NCBI GenBank assembly: GCA_934193545.1
Contig: CAKPVL010000023.1
Coordinates: 1-21,441, forward strand
Direction: 5' to 3'
DNA length: 21,441 nt
Source of the DNA: an uncultured Granulicatella sp.
GTDB lineage: Bacteria > Bacillota > Bacilli > Lactobacillales > Aerococcaceae
A model generated the notes under the pieces. The model was not told the DNA's origin, did not search any database, and worked only from the letters and a program-made list of their open reading frames with translations. The translations under genes and the position numbers were made by a program. How positions within the stretch are numbered: position 1 is the first letter of the stretch; each line of letters starts with the position of its first letter. Positions 16,208 to 21,441 of this stretch are shown in pieces.

Positions 16208-17266
16208 TTAAACGGTTAATTTGTAATCTTCTGGTTGAATCCATTTTAACACTTTTTCGAATAAATGAACGAATACGATGTTTAACGCGATTGGCGCAAC
16301 GACGAAAATAAGCGTCACAATAACGATATTCATCACACTCCATCCGCCCTCTGCTAAGTTCAACGCATTGATTGGTCCTACTAATCCGCTGAAACCGAAC
16401 CCTGCACTTTGAGGTGTTCCTTGAATGTTAAATAAAGCTGCTAACACACCAAGTACGGCAGATGTACACATCATTGGTAATAAGATTTTTGGTTTTGCCA
16501 ACACATTCGCCATTGACATTTTTGGCGAACCGATGAAATGCGCAATTGCAGTTCCTTTTGGATTCACTTTCCATCCCGCAATCGCAAGGCCAAATCCAGC
16601 TGCACAGATTCCAAGGTTTGCTGCGCCTGAACCTACACCGCTAAGACTAATCGCCACGGCAATCCCTACTGTTGTAAACGGAGAAACGATTAACATACAG
16701 AAAATAACGGCTAATAATAAACACATAATAACTGGTTGTAATGATAATAGCGTTCCGATTCCTTGTCCTAATAATGTTGTTAATGTTTTGATATATGGCA
16801 ATGCAAGACGACCTAGTCCACCTACGACCACTAATAACACCGTTGGAATAACGATAATAGAGTATGCTTTTGCTTTATTGCCAATCCATAAAATAACAGC
16901 TGCTCCTAATGCTGCAGTAAGTCCCATCGTGATGATGTCCCCTGTACCGCTAAAGATAATTCCTTTTACATCAGGATTGAAAGTTGCTACACCGCCTGCA
17001 AATAACACGGCTAATGCAAGTGCTCCTGTTTGAATTGGAGTGAATTTGAAGAATTGGCCGACCATCAATCCGATGATTGCCCCCATTAATGTATTGGCCA
17101 CTTGTGTTGCTTGGATTATCAATTGGCCTTGTGGGAATACTGGTAATAACGCCTTCACTAATTCACCCAGTAATGCTCCAGGGATAAGTGTAACGACCAC
17201 GCCTAATGCAAGTGCGTTAAGGACGTTCATCGTGAACTCTTTCCCGCTGTATTTCTTTTGTTCCAT
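16208..17266 (-). CDS. PTS_EIIC_2-type membrane protein (orphan sugar-PTS IIC-like)
   Basis: A 352-residue very hydrophobic protein with about ten membrane segments and glycine-rich loops ('GSGAANLGICAAGFGLAIAG', 'HFIGSPKMSMANVL'), matching the EIIC-2-like membrane domain family. It has no IIA or IIB domain and no neighbouring PTS partner gene, so true phosphotransfer-coupled uptake is doubtful. The open frame runs on to 17401, but those residues lie within foldback element R3; the ATG at 17266 follows AAAGGTGGA and is chosen. A closer in-frame ATG at 17284 overlaps that ribosome site. Co-transcription with a ketopantoate reductase-type gene hints at a small carboxylate, keto acid or vitamin precursor as substrate, which is inference. 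Confidence 0.8.
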   Translation of the reverse strand: MEQKKYSGKEFTMNVLNALALGVVVTLIPGALLGELVKALLPVFPQGQLIIQATQVANTLMGAIIGLMVGQFFKFTPIQTGALALAVLFAGGVATFNPDVKGIIFSGTGDIITMGLTAALGAAVILWIGNKAKAYSIIVIPTVLLVVVGGLGRLALPYIKTLTTLLGQGIGTLLSLQPVIMCLLLAVIFCMLIVSPFTTVGIAVAISLSGVGSGAANLGICAAGFGLAIAGWKVNPKGTAIAHFIGSPKMSMANVLAKPKILLPMMCTSAVLGVLAALFNIQGTPQSAGFGFSGLVGPINALNLAEGGWSVMNIVIVTLIFVVAPIALNIVFVHLFEKVLKWIQPEDYKLTV

Positions 17267-17282
17267 AATACTTCCACCTTTC

Positions 17283-17696
17283 ATAAGATTGGCTTTATTA
17301 TAGCATACCAACCAGCTAGTATTGTGATATTTTCTTGTAAAATCATATAAAAGACCGTAGGTCGTTATATTTTTTTCTGCAAAAATAAAGTTAGTATTCA
17401 TAAAAAAAGATTCGATTACTACGAATCATTACGGATGTTTCCATAATCGCTGTAGTGGGGTACCGGTTCGAGCCTAAGGTCTCTCACCTTCAAAGCTTCA
17501 AAAAGGGAGTAAGGAATAAATTCCTAACTCCCTTTAATTTATCTTTGATACTATCCCCCACCACTGCGATTATAGGATCCGTAAGATTCTTCGTAATCTC
17601 TGTTTATGAGACTTTTATTCGCAGAACGCCTACGGTCTTTTATCATTCAACTTAAAAATATCACTGTGCTGCGAAAGCTAGTAAAGCCAATCTTAT
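17283..17696 (-). repeat. Foldback element R3 (414 bp, long-arm copy)
   Basis: The largest copy. The left arm 17283-17460 and right arm 17555-17696 are complementary along most of their length with small gaps. Perfect blocks are 14 bp (17283-17296 with 17683-17696) and 15 bp (17347-17361 with 17629-17643), plus GATTACN-rich and CACTNCNGCGATTAT-type stretches near the middle. Inside are hairpin B (17502-17535, 16-base arms, two-base apex, one mismatch) and the 39-nt core (17491-17453, minus strand). In core orientation the core stem reads GGT-GAG / CTC-ga-ACC. The left arm includes the likely promoter of the EIIC-like gene. The minus strand is given because the core matches R1 and R2 in that direction, which is also the direction of both flanking genes. 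Confidence 0.8.
17297..17302 (-). promoter_or_regulatory. Extended -10 promoter of the EIIC-like/panE operon inside R3
   Basis: On the minus strand TATGCTATAAT gives a consensus -10 (17297-17302) with the extended TG. The -35 region at 17-base spacing is poor, which is tolerated for extended -10 promoters. It sits in the outer left arm of R3, so folding of the element could affect it. Confidence 0.55.
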
Positions 17697-17794
17697 AAAA
17701 GCTTCGTTATGGTGGGATGAGTTCCAGATAATGTGTGCTTCTAACGGTTTAACGATTAGGCGGGGTTACTCTTAGGAACTTTGCATTGATGAAT
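17697..17794. other. Non-coding gap between R3 and the tandem palindromes
   Basis: About 100 bases without a plausible gene. GTTCC near 17721 and GGAAC near 17775 could close a loose stem, but pairing inside is weak. No terminator or promoter is convincing. Confidence 0.35.
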
Positions 17795-17826
17795 TTATCA
17801 TATTTGATAATTATCATATATGATAA
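17795..17826. promoter_or_regulatory. Two abutting 16-bp palindromes (candidate operator)
   Basis: Two copies of a 16-base palindrome lie exactly end to end: TTATCATATTTGATAA (17795-17810) and TTATCATATATGATAA (17811-17826). They differ at one base; both have identical TTATCA/TGATAA half-sites. Such spacing is typical of co-operative binding of a dimeric regulator, but no gene start lies next to it: dps ends on one side and R3 lies on the other. The site is loosely like AT-rich metalloregulator boxes but matches none precisely. Confidence 0.5.
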
Positions 17827-17847
17827 TTTTCAGAATTTGGGCAAAAG

Positions 17848-17873
17848 AAAAAGGCCGGACAAATTGTCCAGCC
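17848..17873 (-). terminator. Terminator of dps
   Basis: On the minus strand GGCTGGAC pairs with GTCCGGCC (one G-T wobble) around AATTT and is followed by a T5 tract. It begins about 15 bases after the dps stop codon. Confidence 0.85.
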
Positions 17874-17888
17874 ATGAAGTCTTTAGAA

Positions 17889-18350
17889 TTATAATCCTGG
17901 TGCTTCGTTGATTGTTGCTGTAAGCATCCAAACTAATTTTTCTAATGCACCTTTTGCACCGATGAAGATATCTTGTGTTACATCGTCGCCTTCTTCACCT
18001 GTTACTTCGATTCCTTTTTGGTAAAGGTCGATTAAGTAACGGTATCCTACTAATAAATGACGGATGCGGTCTTCCATGCTGTCGCCGTAGTTTCCTTTAG
18101 CATCGGCAATCTTAGTATTTTCAGCAAATTCACGTAATGTTGAATAAGGTGCGCCACCTAATGTGATTAAACGTTCTGATACTTCATCTAATTGAGCGTC
18201 TAACATTTCCATATGTTGATCCATTAATGGATGCATTGTGATGAAAGTAGCTCCGCGCATGTACCAGTGAGCTTGGTGAACGATTACTGATTGTTGGCTT
18301 AAATCAGCCACTAATTGATTTAATACTTGTTTTGTTTGTTCTTTTGACAT
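17889..18350 (-). CDS. dps: Dps-family DNA-binding/ferritin-like protein
   Basis: A 153-residue Dps-type miniferritin forming a 12-mer that oxidises and stores iron with hydrogen peroxide, protecting DNA. The intersubunit ferroxidase residues are visible at the family spacing: His28, His40, Asp44, Asp55 and Glu59 (Listeria innocua Dps 31, 43, 47, 58, 62). 'HQAHWYMRG' and 'LGGAPYSTLREF' are typical. The N-terminus is short and lacks a Lys-rich tail, so direct DNA binding is not certain. Strong GGAGGAAA ribosome site. Monocistronic, with its own promoter, a PerR-box-like palindrome and a terminator. Confidence 0.94.
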   Translation of the reverse strand: MSKEQTKQVLNQLVADLSQQSVIVHQAHWYMRGATFITMHPLMDQHMEMLDAQLDEVSERLITLGGAPYSTLREFAENTKIADAKGNYGDSMEDRIRHLLVGYRYLIDLYQKGIEVTGEEGDDVTQDIFIGAKGALEKLVWMLTATINEAPGL

Positions 18351-18369
18351 ATAAATTTCCTCCTCTTTC

Positions 18370-18392
18370 TAGTTTAGAATTATTCTAAACTA
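18370..18392 (-). promoter_or_regulatory. PerR-box-like palindrome upstream of dps
   Basis: A perfect 23-bp palindrome with one central base, whose core TTAGAATTATTCTAA matches 13 of 15 positions of the PerR consensus TTATAATNATTATAA. It lies just downstream of the -10, where a bound repressor would block transcription. PerR control of dps/mrgA is known in Bacillus; PerR itself is not encoded in the window. Confidence 0.7.
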
Positions 18393-18399
18393 TGTATAA

Positions 18400-18428
18400 A
18401 TTATAGCCCCGTTTCTATGAGTTGTCAA
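18400..18428 (-). promoter_or_regulatory. Consensus promoter of dps
   Basis: On the minus strand TTGACA (18423-18428) and TATAAT (18400-18405) are both perfect sigma-A hexamers, separated by exactly 17 bases. Such strength fits a gene kept off by a repressor and fully induced by stress. Confidence 0.9.
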
Positions 18429-18439
18429 TAGATAAATAC

Positions 18440-18468
18440 AAAAAAGTGCAGGAAATTTTTCCTGCACT
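18440..18468 (-). terminator. Terminator of the nucleoside hydrolase gene
   Basis: On the minus strand AGTGCAGG pairs with CCTGCACT, extended by GAA/TTC, followed by a T6 tract. It lies between the hydrolase stop and the dps promoter. Confidence 0.88.
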
Positions 18469-18475
18469 GTCATCA

Positions 18476-19414
18476 TTATTTTTTCGCTAAATCGGTGATG
18501 TAGTCGAAGAAGGCATCGCGGTCGACGTGGTAGACAAGATCGACTGGACGGCCATTTTCGGCTTTGACGGTACGGCCACGGCTTGCACCAGCCACGATGA
18601 CGTCACTGTTTACGACAGAACGTTTCACAAGGTCTTCTTTTCCAAATGATGCCGTTGTTAATACGTCCCATAAGAAATATGTTGAATTCGTTACGTAGTG
18701 AGTGAGCGGCGGAACGATGGCGTAACATTGACCTAGGAAGTCAACACCTTCGATGGCACGTTCTCTAGCCCAGCGGTCGCGGACATCAAGAGATAATGGC
18801 ACCATGTTTGTACTTTCAAGCGCCACAAGTTCGATTTGGATGCCTGATTCCCAAACGCGTTTTGCCGCAAATGGATCCCAGTACACGTTCCACTCTGCAG
18901 TTCCGTCGTGTTCAGGGTCTTCCACGTTCCCCATATCAAGGAAAGTTCCACCCATCCAGTAAAGTTTACCGATGTTCTCTTCGATGGTTGGGTCTTGGTC
19001 CAACGCACGCGCTAAGTCCGTTAATGGTCCTACGAATACAAGATCCACTTTTTCGCCCGATTCTTTTAAGGCACGGATTAAATCTTCGTGCGCTTTTAAT
19101 GGTGAGTCTTGCACCGTAATTGGTTTATGTTCGTTTAAGATAGGAAGTGCGTCCACTGTGAAGGCATGCATTCTCCACTCTTTCGGGAATGGGTTCACAG
19201 GGCGTGAGTCTGAAGAAGCGACTTTCAATTGTTTGTCTTTTTCAGAACCGAACTTATGAATAATCTTCTTGCTGGCTTCCACCGCTGGTAATAAATAGCA
19301 GTCTGCTTCGATTACGCCGACCCCTACTAATTCCACGTCTTCCATTTTTAATAGTAAATATAATGATACTAAATCATCTACGCCACCATCGTGGTTTAAA
19401 TAAACTTTACGCAT
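18476..19414 (-). CDS. Inosine/uridine-preferring nucleoside hydrolase family protein
   Basis: A 312-residue nucleoside hydrolase, the usual length for the family, which cleaves ribonucleosides to base and ribose for salvage. The calcium/ribose-binding N-terminal motif appears as 'NHDGGVDDL' (Asp9, Asp13, Asp14), slightly changed from the usual DTDPG-DD form. 'VGPLTDLARAL', 'NVYWDPFAAKRV' and a C-terminal 'FLWDVL' with its Asp also fit. Substrate preference cannot be told. The AAGGAG site lies about 12 bases before the ATG, a little long, yet no better start exists. Preceded by a TATAAT (19457-19462) and divergent from brnQ. Confidence 0.88.
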   Translation of the reverse strand: MRKVYLNHDGGVDDLVSLYLLLKMEDVELVGVGVIEADCYLLPAVEASKKIIHKFGSEKDKQLKVASSDSRPVNPFPKEWRMHAFTVDALPILNEHKPITVQDSPLKAHEDLIRALKESGEKVDLVFVGPLTDLARALDQDPTIEENIGKLYWMGGTFLDMGNVEDPEHDGTAEWNVYWDPFAAKRVWESGIQIELVALESTNMVPLSLDVRDRWARERAIEGVDFLGQCYAIVPPLTHYVTNSTYFLWDVLTTASFGKEDLVKRSVVNSDVIVAGASRGRTVKAENGRPVDLVYHVDRDAFFDYITDLAKK

Positions 19415-19456
19415 TTATGAGTTACGCTCCTTTAAAATGGTTTCCTTGCACGCTTT

Positions 19457-19462
19457 ATTATA
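19457..19462 (-). promoter_or_regulatory. -10 element of the nucleoside hydrolase gene
   Basis: A consensus TATAAT on the minus strand about 45 bases before the ATG. The -35 (about TTTCTT at 17-base spacing) is poor. Confidence 0.45.
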
Positions 19463-19540
19463 CCTAAAAACGAACGATAAAGAAACTATTTTATTTAACG
19501 TTTGGTTTTGTTTTTAGATGCAAACTCTAAACGATTATGG

Positions 19541-19546
19541 TACACT
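19541..19546 (+). promoter_or_regulatory. -10 element of brnQ
   Basis: TACACT preceded by TGG forms an extended -10 about 37 bases before the brnQ ATG; no good -35 is present. No T-box or long leader is seen, unlike some branched-chain amino acid genes. Confidence 0.4.
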
Positions 19547-19582
19547 GTTTCTAATCATTTTTTAATGTAAGGTTGTGATTCA

Positions 19583-20899
19583 ATGAAAAAGAAATTAATA
19601 GATATTATCATTATCGGTTTTGCCTTGTTTGCCATCTTCTTCGGCGCGGGTAATCTGATCTTCCCACCTTACCTTGGTGTAACAGCTGGGGAAAATTGGG
19701 GAATTGCAACACTTGCATTCTTAATCAGTGACCCACTGTTATCGGTTGTTGCCGTAATGGTCGTCGCTACGCTCGGAGGTAGCGCACTCGCGGTCGGGCG
19801 ACGCATTCACCCTGTCTTTGCAGGCGTCTTGAATGCCATCTGCGTCCTTTTAATCGGACCGATTTTTGCCGTTCCACGTACCGGAGCGTCCACACACGAA
19901 ATCTTCGTACAATCGTATATCCCAGACGCACCACAATGGATGACTTCCCTCGTATTCTTCGGGATTGTCCTCTGGATCACGTACCAGGAAAACTCCGTCA
20001 TGGATGCCATTGGAAAATACTTAACACCGATTTTACTGGTGATTCTCTTCTGTATTTTCGTGGCCGCTATCATTCAACCAGATGCAACATTTGCCCAAAC
20101 AGACGGTACTGGACTTTTCGCACAAGGATTTAAAGAAGGGTACCAAACCATGGACGTGCTCGGAGCGCCCCTCTTGGCCGGAGTCGTGATGAAAGATATT
20201 ACGCGCCGTGGATATTTAAATAAAAAAGACCAATTCAGAATGATGTTCGGCGTCGGAATCGTCGCGTTCATCCTGCTCGCAGTCGTGTACTCAACACTCG
20301 CTTACAGCGGAGCCAGCATGAGTACGGTTATCGACACAACTGCGCAACGTGCCGCAATGCTTACAACAATCGTCAAGAACTTACTCGGTTCTTGGGGACA
20401 ACTCGCGATGGGTCTCGCTGTCTGCTTCGCCTGCCTCACAACAGCGATTGGCCTAACAACCACTTGTGGTCAGTATTTCGAAGAAGTCTCAAAAGGAAAA
20501 TTACAATACAAGAAAATCATCCTTGTCACTGTGGCAGTAGAATTCATCATCTCACTTGTCGGCGTGGATTCACTCATTAACCTAGCCGTTCCAGTGTTGA
20601 CATTCATCTTCCCAATCGTGATTGCACTGATTCTCTTCTCTGCCTTCGACCAATACATTCCGTATGACTGGACGTATCTTGGCGCAGTCATCGGTGCCGG
20701 AATCGTCGGCCTCGTGCAAGGAATCAACACCCTATCACAACTGTTAGGTGGAAACCTACTCGAAGACGCAGCCACTTGGATTGGCACCTTCCCACTAGCC
20801 ACATACGGACTAGAGTGGATTGTCCCAACCTTTACCGGCGCCCTTATCTTCACTATCGCCGCCGCTATCCTAAAACCAAAACAACTCGAATTCGACTAA
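19583..20899 (+). CDS. brnQ: Branched-chain amino acid:cation symporter
   Basis: A 438-residue BrnQ (LIVCS family) carrier for leucine, isoleucine and valine driven by a cation gradient. The family signature 'FFGAGNLIFPP' is at about 19-29 and the length matches the family. About twelve hydrophobic helices are present; 'GPIFAVPRTGA' and 'TTAIGLTTTCGQYF' are typical loops. Ribosome site AAGG is weak and somewhat far. Transcribed alone, divergent from the nucleoside hydrolase gene, with a clear terminator. Silent positions look richer in C than in the leftward genes. Confidence 0.95.
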   Translation: MKKKLIDIIIIGFALFAIFFGAGNLIFPPYLGVTAGENWGIATLAFLISDPLLSVVAVMVVATLGGSALAVGRRIHPVFAGVLNAICVLLIGPIFAVPRTGASTHEIFVQSYIPDAPQWMTSLVFFGIVLWITYQENSVMDAIGKYLTPILLVILFCIFVAAIIQPDATFAQTDGTGLFAQGFKEGYQTMDVLGAPLLAGVVMKDITRRGYLNKKDQFRMMFGVGIVAFILLAVVYSTLAYSGASMSTVIDTTAQRAAMLTTIVKNLLGSWGQLAMGLAVCFACLTTAIGLTTTCGQYFEEVSKGKLQYKKIILVTVAVEFIISLVGVDSLINLAVPVLTFIFPIVIALILFSAFDQYIPYDWTYLGAVIGAGIVGLVQGINTLSQLLGGNLLEDAATWIGTFPLATYGLEWIVPTFTGALIFTIAAAILKPKQLEFD

Positions 20900-20929
20900 A
20901 AAAACGGAGCCTCCAGCTCCGTTTTTTTT
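20897..20929 (+). terminator. Terminator of brnQ
   Basis: AACGGAGC pairs with GCTCCGTT around a five-base loop, flanked by A and T runs, starting at the stop codon of brnQ. Confidence 0.92.
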
Positions 20930-20967
20930 ACTATTTGTATAGAATTTTCAAAAAAAATAATGCTCCC

Positions 20968-20990
20968 ACTACAAACTGTAGTATTTTTTC
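20968..20990 (+). terminator. Small hairpin with T-run
   Basis: ACTACA and TGTAGT pair around AAC (20968-20982) and are followed by ATTTTTTC. It could be a weak second terminator behind brnQ or part of the leader of the next gene. Confidence 0.4.
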
Positions 20991-21002
20991 ATAAAAAAAG
21001 TT

Positions 21003-21008
21003 TATAAT
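21003..21008 (+). promoter_or_regulatory. -10 element ahead of the TetR-family pseudogene
   Basis: TATAAT at 21003-21008, about 22 bases before the pseudogene ATG; no convincing -35. No good ribosome site is visible for the ATG at 21030. Confidence 0.35.
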
Positions 21009-21029
21009 AGTTTCTATGAAGATTATTAA

Positions 21030-21320
21030 ATGACTAAAGGAACTAGGAAAAATATTATTAACGCATTTTTGAGACTGGCTTTTAAATTTCCAAATCAATC
21101 GCTTTTTTCGTTTCCTGAGATTGCAACTGAGGCATGTATCGCAAGATAAACAATTTATAAAAAGCATTTTAATAACCCAGAAGAATTAAAATCATATCAT
21201 TTAACATTACCTAAAGAAATGTTAAATGATATATTTGTGACCATGATTTTAGCAACTATACAAGAACTACTATCTACATATTTTGAATTTTATCTAATAT
21301 TCTTTCAAAAATCCCCCTAA
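21030..21320 (+). pseudogene. TetR/AcrR-family regulator, broken by an in-frame stop
   Basis: The frame reads as the helix-turn-helix region of a TetR regulator: 'SLFSFPEIATEACIAR' then stop, then 'TIYKKHFNNPEELKSYHLTL'. Codon 40 is TAA (21147-21149); a single change to CAA would restore the usual 'RQTIYKHF' consensus, so a C-to-T nonsense mutation is the simplest cause. The frame then continues to 21320 without further stops, giving only 96 codons, about half the normal family length, so the C-terminal ligand-binding domain is also missing or was lost. A sequencing error at one base would not explain the short length. Seventeen bases downstream starts a methyltransferase-like gene, possibly its former target. 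Confidence 0.7.
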
Positions 21321-21336
21321 AGGAGAGGTATCTAAA

Positions 21337-21441
21337 ATGTTCATTCAATATCTTATTAATCAATCTAAAAAACCTAGTGGTATTGTAGGCCAGGTGATTG
21401 CGAAAATTTGGACTTCCTATTTTAAAAAGCTTAGCCTTTGG
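21337..21441 (+). CDS. Probable SAM-dependent methyltransferase (5' part only)
   Basis: The first 35 codons of a gene running off the window, with a strong AAAGGAG site. The start 'INQSKKPSGIVGQVIAKIW' resembles the N-terminus of class I SAM-dependent methyltransferases that often sit beside TetR regulators in Firmicutes ('KPSG-lG' followed by a helix). The SAM-binding glycine motif is beyond the window, so the assignment is tentative. Confidence 0.55.
   Translation, partial: MFIQYLINQSKKPSGIVGQVIAKIWTSYFKKLSLW

Noticed and set aside
17267..17401. 45-codon N-terminal extension of the EIIC-like protein
   Set aside because: It is translated from the R3 arm, and the ATG at 17266 has its own strong ribosome site at proper distance.
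17455..17655. 66-codon plus-strand open frame
   Set aside because: It lies wholly in R3 and has no ribosome site or recognisable protein features.
747..17696. R1-R3 as ordinary rho-independent terminators
   Set aside because: The mtn and dps operons have separate clear terminators, R1 is preceded in the operon's direction by its own terminator, the elements are 100-414 bp long, and none ends in a proper T-run.
747..17696. R1-R3 as retron or integron parts, or insertion sequences
   Set aside because: No reverse transcriptase, integrase or transposase gene or fragment is in the window, and no target-site duplications could be identified.
1..21441. CRISPR arrays, tRNA or rRNA genes
   Set aside because: No regularly spaced direct repeats and no recognisable tRNA or rRNA sequences were seen on either strand.

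Overview
The window looks like chromosomal DNA from a low-GC Gram-positive of the Lactobacillales. The evidence is strong AGGAGG-type ribosome sites, lipoproteins with LxAC lipoboxes, a T-box riboswitch ahead of luxS, rho-independent terminators after almost every operon, and BceAB-type exporters. Protein flavour suggests Carnobacteriaceae (Granulicatella-like) or a neighbour, but this is an impression and not a proven placement. No phage, insertion sequence, CRISPR array, tRNA or rRNA was seen.

Layout, left to right. A DUF1697 gene (minus) is followed by a 260-bp foldback element (R1). Next is a five-gene minus-strand operon for a UgpBAEC/MalEFGK-type carbohydrate ABC importer, in transcription order ATPase, two permeases, a beta-CASP/RNase J-like metallo-beta-lactamase protein, and the solute-binding lipoprotein. 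Then come two tandem BceAB-type ABC exporter pairs, each with its own terminator. On the plus strand, a T-box leader with a probable AUG (Met) specifier precedes luxS, metQ and mtn. This operon joins the two enzymes that recycle S-adenosylhomocysteine to homocysteine and AI-2 to a methionine-binding lipoprotein. A short foldback element (R2) separates it from a converging minus-strand pair, a ketopantoate reductase-family gene and an orphan PTS_EIIC_2-type membrane protein. A 414-bp foldback element (R3) lies upstream of that pair and carries its likely promoter. After R3 come dps, with a consensus promoter and a PerR-box-like palindrome, a nucleoside hydrolase gene, and the divergent brnQ. 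The window ends in a TetR-family pseudogene broken by one in-frame stop and the start of a probable methyltransferase gene.

The most unusual content is intergenic. R1, R2 and R3 share a 39-nt core that can fold into a hairpin whose lower base pairs change in a compensatory way (GAC/GTC, GGC/GCC, GGT/ACC). In R1 and R3 a second hairpin sits beside it with the same geometry but different sequence: about nine pairs, one T-T mismatch, six pairs and a two-base apex. The core is enclosed by long arms that are unrelated between copies yet complementary within each copy. I recognise no named family for these elements and propose a dispersed, structure-conserved repeat or RNA family.

Most genes read leftward. 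The few plus-strand genes (luxS-metQ-mtn, brnQ) look richer in C and A at silent positions, which would fit lagging-strand placement.
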